Source: Hedera helix
Taxonomy: Eukaryota; Streptophyta; Magnoliopsida; Apiales; Araliaceae
Assembly (NCBI GenBank): GCA_947179155.2
Contig: OX359270.1
Location: 18,325,556 to 18,389,555, forward strand
Direction of reading: 5' to 3'
Length of the DNA stretch: 64,000 bases
Shown: positions 10,949-23,580 of the stretch, one piece after another
Layout of the letters: each line of letters opens with the position of its first letter
Position numbering within the stretch: the stretch's first letter is position 1
Program-made: the position numbers and the translations under genes
The notes under the pieces: generated by a model
What the model was told of the DNA's origin: nothing
Database searches by the model: none
What the model saw: only the letters and a program-made list of their open reading frames with translations

Positions 10949-13900
10949 GTGGTCCTCTTTTCTGCAAAAACTGAAATTTTGATTTTTGCTGCTGCTTTGG
11001 TGAATTTTAACTCCTTCACCATACATCCAATTAAGTTCAAATTTGGACTACATCTACTCCTTACTACATAGTATTTTATAAAAAATTTACTTGCCTCATT
11101 TGGATATTCAAAATCATAGATACACTAGCCCATAGGAGGGTTGTTCATAACATTTCCAGACTTAGAATATTTTTCAGATTTTCAAAACTTAACTTTTGCA
11201 AGCTTGTGATTTTTGGCCATTTGCTTCTAAATTCCATTCCAACCTTTGACATAGTTCACATAAGACTTAAATGACATGCCCAAGCTTTCAAAACCATAAA
11301 ACTTCGCACGAGGCGACTTTTGTCCGTTAAAATCCATTTCGATTCGAAACGAACGATTTCTATCGTTCGAATCGTCTTTTTGTTCAAATTCATATCCGTT
11401 GATTACCAAATCAACCTAAACATATGTAATAACATAAACATGAGTCGTGTGACTCTATTTCACCTTTAATTCTTCAAAATTGCCAAAAACCACACTCTAT
11501 TGCCATTTTACTAATTTTTCTAAACTTTCCATTTTCAAAACTTAAACTCTCTTGATAATTCAATCTCAACACACCACATAGGTAATCACCAACACATTTA
11601 ATGACTTTATACGTCTCTATAACTTCCATATGCACATTCAAGTGCACTTTACAGATTATAACGAAATCTATACACAAAGTATAGCCTAATATTTGATCTT
11701 TGCATGCCAAATCATACTTCTCAATCCTCAAAGCATCTTATATGCTATCTAACAAAATTTTATGCATGAATTACACATGTTCACCACCTCAAGCTAGGTT
11801 TTCATCAAAACCATCAACTTAATACACAAAATCATATCTTAACTCATGATTTTTAGCCTTAAATATGAACTTGAATATCATAGCACATTTGTTCTACCAC
11901 TTTGGAACTTAGGGTTTCATTATTAATCACATATAAAGCATGTAACTTACATAACTCACAAAATCAAACCATGTACCCCAAAGATACATGCATGACTACT
12001 ATTATTCTTGAACTTAATCACATAAACTCAAACTTTTAAAACTCAAACATCATTATACCTTCTTGGATGTCCAACTTCTTTACATACATAGCTTCCTCAT
12101 GAAGAGCTCTTCCTCTTTTCTTCTTGCTTCTTGATCATTTAAGCACTCTAGCTTCCTTGATTTCAAGCTTCTTCCATATCTTTCATGGTTTCTACTCCTT
12201 TCTCTCTCTTAGGGCTGCTATCTCTCTTCTTTTCCAGCAAAATGAAATAAAAATGAGGCTCTTGCTTACTTGGATCAATATATGAGGCTTAACTACACTT
12301 GGTTAAGCAAATAACCATGGTTAACACTTCCAAGGGCGTTTTGGTCATTTCACATAATAAGTAAAGGGCATTTCCGTCATTTCACCACTTGGGACTTATT
12401 CGTCATTTCTTAATCTGTCAAGGGTATTTTGGTCTTTTTACCCTTTTGGACACAATAGTAATTATCTAATTTGTTGAGGGGCATTTTGGTCATTTGTCAA
12501 ATTAGCTAGATTTTCATTTCTTGCAACTTTCCCCCTCATAACTAAACTTTCATACATTTTCCCCCATTAATTCATTCTTTGCTCATTTCTTATCCAAATC
12601 AAATCCGTTTTGATCCAAATTCGTTTCATTATACTTGAATTTTATTCTAGCATTCGAATACCTCATAACGTGCTTGTCCCATATCACTTGTCACACTTCA
12701 AAATTCCAATTTCATCAATTACTTATAATAATTTTCAATAATTGCAAATTTACATATCCTTTCATACTTAATTTTCTACGAACCCTTTTTGGTTCCTCTT
12801 CAATCAATTTCAACTTCCGCCCTCTCAATATAGTCAACTTGCTCACTTTTCACAAATTAAATTCCATTAATAACTTATTAATTACAATAATATTTGTCAA
12901 AATTCCATATTATTCCTTAAATTTGAATATCTATGAACCTTTCGATTCCACATAACCAAATTCCAATTTCCAATATCGCAATATCGTCAACTTGTTCATT
13001 TGTCCATAAATCACTTTCTCGAGGAGCGAACCTCAACCAGATTATCGAAATTCTTCATTATGATCCTTTAATGCTCTAAGTGTCATCATTTCGACTTTAA
13101 CATCTATTGCCTTATTTACTACACACACATGTTCTAATTCCCAACATACAGACAATTTACATCCATTCTACTCATATTCGGGGTAATACCTTCCATTTCA
13201 ACACATTGTAAAACTACGCACCTCATTTCAACCAATAATCAATTTAATCATAAAATCCTCATTTCCATTAATCTCTTCTTTCTATATTCAATTACATATA
13301 TATTTACACATAATCAATCTATTATCTGTTGACACATCAAAGTGTCTTACCATAATTCCTTTCAAATTGCCTTAATATGGCATTACATCGATCCTTCATC
13401 TATGACCATTCATAATACCATTAAATCCTCCAAATTCATTTTCATAATAATTCCTTCATAACTCAAATCTCTTATACATTTTAAATAGCTAACTGATCCA
13501 TAACATTTATAAACCCTTATTATACCAAGAGTCCCTCTTTAGACATCAACTTACATAGATCATTTATATCACATTGGTCATACAATAATTCACATTTAAT
13601 CACTTCTTAAAACATTTTATCATCCAGCTAGGTTTTATCTCATAACCTTTATTTAATTCATCAAAATCCTCATTTGAAATTTTGTAAATTCCTGGGGTGT
13701 CACAAATGCACCCCAAGTGGGTCCCCCCTCACATGGCTAGCCACCTCCTTCTATTTTCTCCCATTTTTTTTATTTTTCTTTGTCTTATTATGCATTGAGC
13801 TAGTTTAATTAAATCATGGTCTCATTACATGGACTAGTTATTTCAATAATTCCATGAACTTCTAAATTAATTATCTTGGACTTTAATTAGTAAATCCATT

Positions 13901-14174
13901 AATTAAACTCATAATTCAATTAGACTTACTTTATTAAAATCAATTAGGCAACTAGGTTAACTAGTTTATTTTAAATTACATTATTTAATATCTTCTTTAA
14001 TTAATTACTTTATTAATTCATTGTCTTCTCTTTAATAATTAAATGAATATACAAATACATTAATATAATCATTCAATCACATAGTGCACAATTAATTAAT
14101 ACAAAAAAATTAATTTATTGCTAATTAGTACTTAATTCTAATTACAATGTGACATGAAATTTGTGATCATTACA

Positions 14175-14187
14175 TTCTCCCTCCCTT
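14175..14187 (-). other. Chromovirus A polypurine tract
   Basis: On the minus strand AAGGGAGGGAGAA directly precedes the LTR start TGTAATG, after ATTCTTAT. This purine run primes plus-strand DNA synthesis in LTR elements. Confidence 0.85.
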
Positions 14188-14226
14188 ATAAGAATTCCGT
14201 CTCCGGAATTACAAATTCAAGGTTAC

Positions 14227-15600
14227 TCAAAAAGATTTTGATAATCTTTTTCTCATCTTTTCCTCAAGTTTCCATGTAGCTTCTTCGGTGTTGTGGTTCT
14301 TCCATAACACTTTGATAGGACGTATAACCTTATTCCTTAAAGTATGTTCTTTTCTATCTAATTTTTGGACATGAATTTCTTCATATGATAAGTCTTTCTC
14401 TACCTAGATCAGCTCATAGGATATAACGTTCTTGTAATCCAGCTTATATGGTCGCAACATTGACACGTGAAACATGTTATAGATATGTTCCAGTTCAGGA
14501 GGTAAAGCTACCTCGAACGCCACTTTACCAACTCTCTTCAATATCTCGAACGGACCTATGAACCTTGGACTCAATTTCCCTTTCTTCCCAAATCTGATTT
14601 TTTCTTTCCAAGGTGATACTTTCAAAGATACAAAACTTTACACTTTAAAATTTTGCTTCTTTCGGTGCAAATCTGCATACTTCTTCTAATGGTTTTGAGC
14701 TGTTACTAGATGAGCTCTAATAATTTTGATAATCTCTACTATCTGTTGAACCAATTCTGGCCCCAACAGTCATCGTTCTCCCACTTTATCCTAACATAAG
14801 GGTGTTCTACATTTTCTTCCATATAATGCTTCATACAGCGGCATGCCTATACTCGCGTGATAATTGTTATTATACGTAAATTCTATAAATGGTAGATGGT
14901 CTTCCCAACTTTCCTTGAAATTCATCACACAAGCTCTGAGCATATCTTCCAATGTCTAAATAGTTCTCTCATTCTACCCATCCATTTGTGGATGATACGC
15001 GGTACGCAACCTTAATTGTGTCCCCATTCTTTCTTGAAGACTCCTCTAAAAATTTGACGTGAAACGCGGGTCTCTATCAGACACAATAGATATCGGCACT
15101 CTATGTCTTGAAATTATCTCTTTGATGTACAACTTGGCCAACTGATCCAAATTGAACCTTACCTTGATCGGCAAAAAGGGCGCTGACTTTGTTAGTTGAT
15201 CTACGATCACCCAAATAGCGTCGTATTATTTCTGTGTTGCTGGAAGTCCTACCACAAAATCCATCGGCATTAGCTCCCATTTCCATTCGGGAATCTCTAA
15301 TGATTTTAATAATCCACTCGGTCTTTGATGTTCCGCCTTTTCCCTTTGACAAGTTAGGCATCGGCTGACACACTTTGCGACCTCTCCCTTCATATTTGGC
15401 TACCAAAAATATTGACATAGATCTTGATACATCTTCATAATACCTGGATGTATCGAGTATCTCGTACTATGAGCCTCTTACAAAATCTCTTCTCTCAATT
15501 CAGGCACTGAAAGTACCCAAACTTGATTTTCAAATCTTAACAATCATTTACTATCAACTTTGTATTTGACCTCCTCTCCATCGGCCATCCTCTTCCTTAT
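14227..15600 (-). pseudogene. Chromovirus A integrase with C-terminal chromodomain
   Basis: The C-terminal part is the clearest: KVSPWKEKIRFGKKGK, FIGPFEIL, FHVSMLRPYK, then after an in-frame TAG a chromodomain-like tail with KVLWKNHNTEEATWKLE ending at 14227. The Trp and Glu-Ala-Thr-Trp pattern defines chromoviruses, whose chromodomain steers integration to heterochromatin. The catalytic core and zinc region (about 14640-15470) are shifted between frames and contain several stops; only fragments can be followed. Its closest relative in the window is the integrase of chromovirus B. Confidence 0.8.
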
Positions 15601-17170
15601 TCAATCACATTCTTCATCTTTACCTTGAGCCTCTTTAACCTTCTCTAATAAGGTTGGACTTGCTTCCATTTCTGCTAACTTCTCCTCTGACTCTTTCGAA
15701 ATTTTTACCTCCATTCGAGCAATTTCTTTTACCGGTTCATCCTGGTTTGTTAATACAAACAACTTCTCTATGCTCTTCCTGCTTAGAGCATCTGCTACTA
15801 CATTGGCCTTACCAGGATGATATAGAATTTCACAATCGTAATCTTTAATCAATTCTAACCACCTCATTTGCCTCACGTTTAATTCTTTTTGTGTGAAAAT
15901 ATACTTCAGACTCTTATGATCCGTGTATATCTCATATTTTTCTCCATATAAATAATGCCTCCGTATTTTAAGGGCAAACACTACCGTTGCCAACTCCAAG
16001 TCATGGGTAGGGTATCCCTTCTCATAATGCTTTAACTGGCATGATGCGTATGCAACGACCTTGCCGTTTTGCATAAGCACACAACCTAGTCCCTTGTGTG
16101 ACGCATCACTATAGACCGTAAAACCTCACGTATCGTCTGGTAAAGTCAACACAGGTGCTTCACTAAGTCTCTTCTTTAACTCCTAAAAACTCTCCTCACA
16201 CTTCTCTATCCACACATGCTTCACTATCTTCCTCATCAAATTTGTTAACGGTATTGCTATCCTTGAAAAATCCTTGATAAATCTTCGATAGTAACCCGCT
16301 AAACCTAAGAAACTCCTAATCTCCATCGGCGTTCTCGATTGTTCCCAATTTCTCACCACTTCCAACTTTGCAGGATCTACTGAAACTCCTTCCTTGTTAA
16401 TAACGTGTCCCAAAAATTGAACTCTCTTTAACCAGAATTCGCATTTCAAAAATTTTGCGTACAACTATTCCTTCCTAAATATCTCTATACCAACCTCAAA
16501 TGTTCGGCATGTTTCTCTTTAGTCTTGGAATATACCAGAATATCGTCAATGAACACCACTACAAACTTGTCCAAGTACCGCTTGAACACTCTGTTCATCA
16601 GGTCCATAAATACGGCTAGCTCTTTTATCAGTCCAAACGACATTACCAGAAACTCATAGTGACCGTAACGAGTTCTGAATGTTGTCTTCGGCATATCTTC
16701 CTCCCTTACTTTTAACTAGTGATAGTCAGTCCTTAGGTCAATCTTTGAAAAGTACTTCGCCGCTTTTAATTGATCAAATAGATCGCCAATTCTTAGTAAC
16801 GAGTACTTGTTCTGGATTGTTACTTTGTTCAACTCTCAATAGTCCATACAAAGTCTAATCAATCCATCATTTTTCTTTACAAACAACACAGGTGTTCCCC
16901 ATGGAGAAACATTCGGTTGAATGTACTTCTTATCCAATAATTCTTGCAACTATACCATTAATTCCCTCAATTCTACCAAAGTCATCCTATATGGTGCTTT
17001 TGATATTGGCGCTGACCCCCCTGCACTAAATCAATTACAAATTCTATTTTCTTATCTGGCAAAAACTTGTAATTCCTCAAGAAACACATCCACAAACTCC
17101 TTAACTATTGTTATCTTCTTAATTACTGGATTCACCATCTGCAAATTCACTACATGAGCCAAATACCCTA
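15601..17170 (-). pseudogene. Chromovirus A reverse transcriptase and RNase H
   Basis: RT begins near 17150 and includes TTFRTRYGHYEFLVMSFG and the polymerase box VVFIDDILVYSK (FIDD intact) at about 16560-16525, then FLGHVINKEG and FLGLAGYYRRFIKDFS. RNase H follows (SYASCQLKHYEK-like segment, HDLELA, YTDHKSLKYIF, NVVADALSR), with the Glu and Asp residues expected for catalysis still visible. Stops or frameshifts lie near 17150, 16700, 16470 and 16100. The tail at 15601-15780 is Glu/Lys-rich. Confidence 0.85.
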
Positions 17171-17209
17171 CACATTCTTTCTTTAACAATTTCTTGGCCT
17201 GCGTCATCG

Positions 17210-18733
17210 TCAGACAACAAGATTGCCTCGATGACTTGTTACCATATACCTATTTGGTGTCTTCAGGTGTATGCTCTTTTTTTGACAGTCAATCACTGCC
17301 CCATGGTTAAATAACCAATCCGTTCCTAAAATGACATCAAACTCTCCTAAGTGTATCAGAATTAAATTCATGCACATCTTTTGACCCTGTATCTCCGCAC
17401 AATAATTTCTATATATATACTCAACAAGAATCACTTTTTTATTCGCAACTTCTATATTCATAGGATTTTTTAACTTTTCTCTAGGCAATTTTAGTCGTTT
17501 AGCGAAATCATCAAACACAAATGAATAGGTAGCACCCGAATCAAATAATACGTAAGCATTTATATTATTAATTAGAATAATACCTGATACCACGTCTTTT
17601 GACTTCATGGCATCTTGCCCCATCATGTTGAAGGTTCGTGCTATCGACCTGTTCTGCTGTACCGGTCCTCCGATAGTCAATCTGTTGCTATTGTTCTTAT
17701 TGCCGCTTCCCCCATCATTCTTCCTTTTAGGACAATCCTTTATCCTATGATCAGCAGCTCCGCACGAGTAGTATCCTCCCTTCTTTGGGTGGGGACACTT
17801 TGGACCAATGTGTCCCTCCTGCCCGTAGTTGTAGCATATGTTCTTGCCCTTCATGCATTCCCCAGAATGATTCTTCCCATAGTTGCTGCATGCCTTCTTT
17901 TTCTAAAAATTTCCCTGTTGATTTCCAGAGCTCTTATCAATGCTGTTGTCCCATTTCCGTTTGTTGTTCTTACTGCCACAACTGTTACTATTCTTATTTC
18001 CACATTCGCTCCTCTTTTTGTTCCTCTCCTAGTTATACTTGGATAACGCCTCGTTTCCTCCTTCAACTATGATTGACTTCTCTAGTAGAGTTGAGAATGA
18101 ATCAATCTGTAGCACTATCACCTTGCTAAAGATCCATGATTTTAAACCATTCTAAAATCTTCTGGCCTTGCGTTCCTCTGTGTCCACCTGATGTGGAGTG
18201 AACATGCCCAACTCATTAAATTTTGTCGCATACTCGGGTACCGACATATTCTCCTGCTTCAGTTCTAGAAATCTAACCTCCATCATACTCTTCATACTTT
18301 TTGGAAAGTAATTCTCATCAAATATCTCCTTAAACCTTGCCCATGACACCACACATTCTCCATCCCTATTCTGATTGGCTTCCTATCAAAAATTTGCTTC
18401 TCCCTTCATCATGTAGGTAGAAAAAATAATCTTTTGCTTCTCCACCACTCTTGCAATAACAAATGCATTCTCTATCTCCTTTATCCATGATTGTGCTTCG
18501 ATTGGATCTATCATTCCCCTAAACTCTGGTGGTCCGACTGCTTTGAAGTCCTTGAAGTTGGCCAACTGATTTGGCTGTGTTGACGGATTTTCCACCATTG
18601 GATGTCGATTATGCATTGCCTCTACTAGCATATCGACAAAGTTCTACATTGGGTCTACATTATGCCCCTCCTCATCGTTATTAACTGACTCTTCTACCCC
18701 TTGGTTTCTTGGTGGTTGTATACATGGTGCCAT
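17210..18733 (-). pseudogene. Chromovirus A gag and aspartic protease
   Basis: The start codon is set at 18733 (MAPCIQPPRN). An in-frame TAG follows at about 18645, where relatives suggest Gln. The capsid region includes FKAVGPPEFRG, IDPIEAQSWI, WARFKEIFDENYFP and ATKFNELG. Three zinc knuckles follow (about 17900-17730), and in each one Cys is replaced by Tyr, so none can bind zinc normally. The protease active site DSGATYSFV is intact near 17545, followed by LGEFDVILGTDWL. Stops also lie at about 18385 (two adjacent codons where Trp-Trp is expected) and 18150. Gag would form the particle; the protease would mature it. Confidence 0.85.
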
Positions 18734-19114
18734 TGTCTGATTTAAAGAGAAGAGAAAACTTCCAAGTAATTATTATTACTAAATCTTATTCTTTTATCTT
18801 TTAAACGTTAAATATTACATGTAAAGATTTAACCAATCAAAACACATAATCATAAAACATAACTGCATTTATATTAATATGTCAAAACATAGTGCATAAC
18901 ACTTTACACCGAAAGTATACTACAATGAATGCATTTATCCTCAAAAGGCTACAAAAGATGGGATATATCATAAACACATTCCCTAAACTCCTAGAGTTGG
19001 GATTCACATCATACTAACCCACTACCAAAACAAGAGTAGGGTTTTACTGCATCCGTCTACATATATCATAAATAAAGCATACTAATAACCATAACTACTA
19101 ATCATCAAATATTA
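18734..19114 (-). other. Noncoding spacer between the coiled-coil ORF and gag
   Basis: About 380 bp of AT-rich sequence lies between the stop of the upstream ORF (19115) and the gag start (18733). No ORF, promoter or repeat was recognised. Confidence 0.5.
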
Positions 19115-19209
19115 TTAACGGTGCATCCCCTGACGTACTGCATCATCGTACTCCTTATCCCCAATGGCCATCACCAAGCTCCTACTGATGGTATGCCTAG
19201 TCTGACCCT
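19115..19209 (-). pseudogene. 3' part of the chromovirus A coiled-coil ORF
   Basis: The minus strand reads GQTRHTISRSLVMAIGDKE and on to a TAA stop at 19117-19115. It joins in frame to the part at 30885-31643 once the Athila element and one copy of the 5-bp duplication are removed, so the insertion split a reading frame. About 30 residues remain here. The product is not recognised. Confidence 0.65.
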
Positions 19210-20198
19210 TGTTGCCTTTTTCTAATAGCACTATAACACGCAAGTATACGCGTTCAATTGTAATACTCAGCAAGCAAGGTATCGTTCCCACGAGGAATCA
19301 ATAACTATCTAAAATAATCTTAAACTCAATTAATCCTAATTAAACTAACGATTTGCAAATTCACTGTTTAACTAAATTGTAACTAAAGAATAACACACTA
19401 CTAAATTAATCAACCACAAAATAAATTGCAGATATGAAGGATTAAGATTATAATTTCCCCTAGCGTTTCACGTAAATCGTCTCACTCTCTCTTTACAATT
19501 AATTACTTAACTTAGACCGTTAACCAAGAATTCTTTATAATATTTATACGCTGCGTCTGCTAGTCATATAAACAAATTCTCCTAGATTTGACCATACGGC
19601 AACAGAACTAACAAGGAACACCCAAATTAATTAACTCACTATATTCCTATGTGAACAATGTTACTTATGGTTTCAAACTCAGATTCTTTTCTAGCTGCAA
19701 AAGATATATAGGTATATTCCTATCCTATACGCTAATCATATAAACTCTTTTCAAGTTTTCTGAATAGATGCTATCATATCCTGATCTAAATTGATCTCCA
19801 TCTTCCAATTTCGTATAAATTATCATAGTAATTGTTGATCAGGCAATTAAACGTTAACGTAGAAGATATGATAAACGGTCCATCCGTAAATAATCAAAGT
19901 AATGAGAGAGAGATGAATTAAACTTACACACTAGGTTCCATTGTAATCTTAAATAAGAATTAGTTCATACCGTTGAAGAAGAACAACATCATAATATTAA
20001 TTAAAATCATTTAAAGAATTACAATAACTGAAAATAGAAGATAAGATTAAGAGAAAACTATATTAGTTGCTTTAATTCTGTCCCAATCTTCAAGCTTTGT
20101 AAATTCTCTTTCACTTTCTTCTTCTGCTCCTTTCTGCTCTGCAAAAATCCTTCGTTGGTTGCTATATTCGAACCCCTATTTGAGTTGTTAACTCTCCT

Positions 20199-20205
20199 CT
20201 TTATA
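20199..20205 (-). promoter_or_regulatory. TATA box of the Athila 3' LTR
   Basis: The minus strand reads GCTATAAAGAGG, about 120 bp downstream of the palindrome array. The same sequence is at 30440-30446 in the 5' LTR, where it would start the genomic RNA near 30410. Confidence 0.65.
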
Positions 20206-20325
20206 GCTTCTCAGTTAAATCCAAATTGATGACAACTTTCTCACATAACAGGACTCTAAAATCAACATCAAACCGCATTCGGGACCCACATCAGAATCCT
20301 GATAAAAACTGAAAACGAACACCAC

Positions 20326-20480
20326 CGCAGCTGCGTTCCATCTTAGCGCAGCTGCAGTCCATGCTATTCTTCACTAGCGCAGTTGCGGACCATCCTAGCA
20401 CAGCTGCGGCCGATGCTTCTGTTTTCCACCTTCGAATTGCCTATTGAAGCACAGTTGCGGACCATCCAAGCGCAGTTGCA
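20326..20480. repeat. Array of six CGCAGCTGCG-type palindromes (3' LTR)
   Basis: Units start at 20326, 20347, 20378, 20399, 20450 and 20471, so three pairs with 21 bp between members, and 31 and 51 bp between pairs. The consensus is CGCAGCTGCG with one- or two-base variants. The array lies upstream of the TATA box in U3. Confidence 0.85.
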
Positions 20481-20642
20481 GTAACATTTTCTACAAAAAT
20501 TACGATGTTGCCACCGAAGTCCAATTTTCTGCAAAACAAAGAAAAACACATAAACAAGTAAAATGAAACATAAAATGTCATGAAAACTAACAAATAATCA
20601 AGCTAAACATACTCAATTCGTAGGTATAAAACTCACTCATCA

Positions 20643-20677
20643 AATACCCCCAAACTTGACTATTTGTTTGTCCTCAA
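20643..20677 (-). other. Athila terminal polypurine tract and preceding TTGAGGACAA motif
   Basis: On the minus strand TTGAGGACAA (20677-20668) is followed by AAGTTTGGGGGTAT (20657-20644) just before the LTR. A near copy of this pair of motifs lies at 21829-21798. Confidence 0.8.
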
Positions 20678-21104
20678 GCACATTACCAAAACTGTAACTA
20701 AACCTAACATATAAAACACCTAGAAATTACTCGAGCAATAAATCATTTCCTATCAGATTAACGATCTCTAAGATTATATAACAGGACTCTCAAGAAATTT
20801 CAACTCATAGCAAAATTTAAAATTCCAACACAATCACCAATTTCAACCATATCCAAGATTCTTGTGTGTGTGTGTGTGCCCCCCTCTATTCAACTAGTTA
20901 GAACCTAGATAAACTCATAATATTAAATATTTACCGCACAATTCTATTTCGAAGTTAAAGCTCCATTTTTCACATTGCCATCGACTAAGCTAACCCATCA
21001 TACAAATTCAAGATCACGTAGATTCATATTTCAGCACTTTTATGTCTTTTGAGCGAGTTCATATATTTTTCAACTTTTCATCCCGCCTTATCTACGTTTT
21101 TCAT

Positions 21105-21135
21105 GGATGAATGCGTTTTACGCTCCCTTTCATCC
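21105..21135 (-). other. Nested hairpin in the Athila 3' noncoding region
   Basis: The outer stem is GGATGAA with TTCATCC (7 bp); the inner stem is GCGT-TTT-ACGC. Related structures with changed stem bases occur at 61981-62009 and 62028-62052. Confidence 0.6.
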
Positions 21136-21797
21136 TCATATTCTCATTCTTGACTGGTGCAATGTCTAATTTCATTAGGCTATTCAGAGTTACCCGTGTA
21201 ACGAACTTTCGACCAACAACTCCTAAACTAGTCGGTTTTAGGGCATTAGATGTAGAAACATCCCTAAGGGCTTACTTGTTCAAGTAACAAAGGCCACAAA
21301 ATTTCGACTAAGTCAAGTTATCTTAATAAAAAAAAAATCATTGTTCCCCCAAACTTATATGAAAGCCTAAACCTAGCACGAAGTAAATGTTCCAAATAAA
21401 CTTTAAATTTTCTCCACAGAAATCATGCCAAACATCTAAATTATTAAGTTCTCTAAATAAAAACTAACCAAACAGCGAGGTATGTGCTACAAAACGAAAA
21501 GGAATCAAGGATATTGTCAAAATAGTTCACATGTCAAAATATAAATTCTGCATGAAGTCAATTTCCATTAAGTATCAACGAATAATCAACTTCTTATCAT
21601 TGGCCACATCCTCCTTTACATGATTAACTACTCGAATATCTACTACTATCGCAAACAAAACAACACATAACTAATTAACCATTTTTGTAGGTATCACAGT
21701 TACACTTAGCACGTGCAACAAGAGTTACCCCATGTGCACTAGTTGTGACTCGTGAGGGTTTGCAGTAAATATACCCACAAATTTTTCAATCCTATAT

Positions 21798-21829
21798 ACC
21801 CCCAAACTTAAAATAAGCATTGTCCTCAA
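21798..21829 (-). other. Internal polypurine-like tract of the Athila element
   Basis: On the minus strand TTGAGGACAA is followed by AAGTTTGGGGGT, the same motif pair as at the LTR boundary but 1.15 kb inside the element. Confidence 0.6.
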
Positions 21830-21896
21830 TGTAATAAAGTAAGAAAAATACGAAAAAGAAAAAGAAATAAAAAAAAAAAAACTTCCCTGACAGTAC

Positions 21897-23069
21897 TCAA
21901 TCCATGCTATCATCAAGTTCCAAGTCGGATGGGGGATATGGTGGAATTGAAGGCGGGGCTGGAAATTGGATCGATGAAAATGCTTGCGCCAACACTTGTG
22001 CCACATCCACATTAAAAGTATGCATGACATCTTGCCATTGAGCTAGCCGTTGGTTTTGCTTATCCAACCGTTTCTGCATTCTTCTTAAGTTCAAGTGGAA
22101 TTGACGCACCGATGCATTATCGGATGGAGCCGATATTGAGGTCGATGGCACTTCCTCAGGTTGAGAAGTTGTAGGATGATCCGAAGATGGGGACGCAATA
22201 AACAGCTCATCCGTGTCGGGTGACTGAGGTCTAAGAAATCCTTCACCCGTTGGGTTGGCTGGAGCACGATCCCACTGCTTAAACGTTTTTATTACCTTTG
22301 AATCAATTACTACATGTGGCTCCTGAACAGGTTCATCAATAGTCCATACAACACTTGCTTGTTCGCATAACCCACATACCAAAGATGGATGTGGCAAACC
22401 CCTCGTTGTTCTTCCTTTAGCTCCCTATTTGATGGAAGCATTGATGACCTTTCCAATGTTTATACTCTTGCCCATGATGATGCAATACAAAAGGATAGCC
22501 CTATCTTTAATTACTTCTGTGACATGTGTAGAGGGCATTAACTTTGCGCAAAGGAAGTAATACCACACTTTCCCATAGCGGCTCAGACAACTGTAAGAAC
22601 AATGCACTTGGTGTCCATCTTGAATCTTCCATGTAGCATCCAGCTGACATAAACTTCGAATTACATTATCCAAATTCAGAGATTCATCCTTGTATTTGAC
22701 GTAATCGTCCTTCTTAGTCATGGGATCAAGATTATAGTACGTATTAATGGCATTTTCAGAAAAAGAAACTTCTTTGCCTCGGACCCGTACGACATTCCTC
22801 GTAGCGAACTTAACATTGGCATAGAACTCTTGTACTACCGATATCACCGTGGGTGCCTGCTGCTCAGTGAACTCATACCAATTCCGGCCTTCGATCATGT
22901 TGTAAATATGCCTATCCACTGCACCGGGTCTAAGGCCTCGCTTAGGGATCAGCATTTTATTAATGACGATGTCATGGAAATGATTAGACGCCTCTTCACT
23001 AGAAAACCTATTTTTGTCGTAAGAACGATTTGAAGATGAGCCTTCCCCTCTCTGTCTCTTAGGAGCCAT
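21897..23069 (-). pseudogene. Third ORF of the Athila element (plant transposon protein / env-position ORF)
   Basis: The start is at 23069 (MAPKRQRGEGSSSNRS, a basic and Ser-rich N-terminus). An in-frame TAG at 22427-22425 splits it into 214 residues and a tail. The tail stays in the same frame to 21897, giving about 390 codons in all. The first part matches my memory of the plant transposon protein domain found after pol in Athila elements (segments WYEFTEQQAP, VSFSENAINTYYNL, CAKLMPSTH). The tail has an acidic, Ser/Pro-rich stretch, a probable coiled coil (RRMQKRLDKQNQRLAQW) and a Pro-rich end. I see no signal peptide or transmembrane segment, so calling it an envelope gene would rest on position alone. 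Function unknown. Confidence 0.7.
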
Positions 23070-23580
23070 GATTAAACAATTCCTAAATCTACTCTAAATT
23101 AAAATGGTGCCAAGTGCTACTCCAAGTTGGTTCAGACAATTAATTAAACACCTAGCAGGCAAAGATGAAAAACTTTGTTGTGTGTAACCTTACTCAGTTT
23201 TGAAAGCACAACGGTTATCCACACCAAGTAGCACAATGCAACCCCAATTCCCAATTGAGCCAACACAAACTCAATTGGGCAATCAAATATCCAAACCGGA
23301 AAAACAATGCTCAAGGAGGTTAGTAAACGAGACTTGCCTTTGGGTGAAATAGCTGAAGAAGGGGAGCCCTTAGTAGAATTGCTGCTGTGATTTGGGAGAC
23401 CCTTGTAATGGTTTTCCGATGCTAGTGAGGAAGAGGATGAGAGGGAACGGAGGAGCTAGGAGGGAATGGGTTTTGTGTTGTTGAAACTCTAAAGAGGAAT
23501 TAATTTTTGATTAGGAAATGGTGTGATAGAAGTCGATCGATCCCCTTTTAAAAATAAAAAAAAATTGATTCGAGGTGGAG
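23070..23580 (-). other. Leader-like region upstream of the third ORF
   Basis: About 500 bp noncoding. A TATA-like run (TATTTTTAAAAGGGG on the minus strand, 23556-23542) follows the palindrome array by about 25 bp and would place a transcript start near 23515, about 450 nt before the third ORF. Confidence 0.4.

Larger units (their letters stand above)
9429..13704 (-). mobile_element. 4.3 kb solo LTR with 5-bp target duplication
   Basis: The plus-strand sequence starts TGTGATAGCCCGAG and ends GGGGTGTCACA, with AATGC on both sides (9424-9428 and 13705-13709). The empty site in the 5' LTR of the host element reads GGAGCAATGCACCCC once. No internal region, primer site or coding sequence is present and no second copy of the termini is seen, so it is a solo LTR left by LTR-LTR recombination. 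Orientation is minus: it reads TGTGACACCCC from 13704 and has a weak TATA-like TATATATTG near 12285. The length is unusually large. It contains a GC-rich array (10843-10948) and a hairpin (10186-10201). Confidence 0.85.
8004..14174 (-). repeat. Chromovirus A 3' LTR (truncated, carrying two insertions)
   Basis: Minus-strand start is TGTAATGATCACAAATTTC at 14174, directly after the polypurine tract. Homology to the 5' LTR runs to about 8004, where about 2.3 kb of its far end is missing. Removing the hAT MITE and solo LTR leaves about 1.3 kb. The uninterrupted site in the 5' LTR (45200-45310) serves as the empty-site control for both insertions. Relative to the 5' LTR a segment of about 200 bp is absent near 13785. 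Confidence 0.8.
19210..20642 (-). repeat. Athila element 3' LTR
   Basis: 1433 bp. The minus-strand start is TGATGAGTGAG at 20642, directly after the polypurine tract. It contains six CGCAGCTGCG-type palindromes (20326-20480), a TATA box (20205-20199) and, near its far end, the conserved word ATCGTTCCCACGAGGAAT (about 19279-19297). Confidence 0.9.
20678..21896 (-). other. Athila 3' noncoding region
   Basis: About 1.2 kb without a gene. It contains a nested hairpin (21105-21135), a block conserved in the second Athila-type element (about 21699-21829, including GTGAGGGTTTGCAGTAAAT) and an internal polypurine-like tract (21798-21809). A short (GT)n run lies near 20865-20878. Confidence 0.65.

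Noticed and set aside
17615..18072. Plus-strand ORFs of 143 and 95 residues
   Set aside because: Antisense shadows of the chromovirus A gag zinc-knuckle region, Cys/Ser-rich only because of that.
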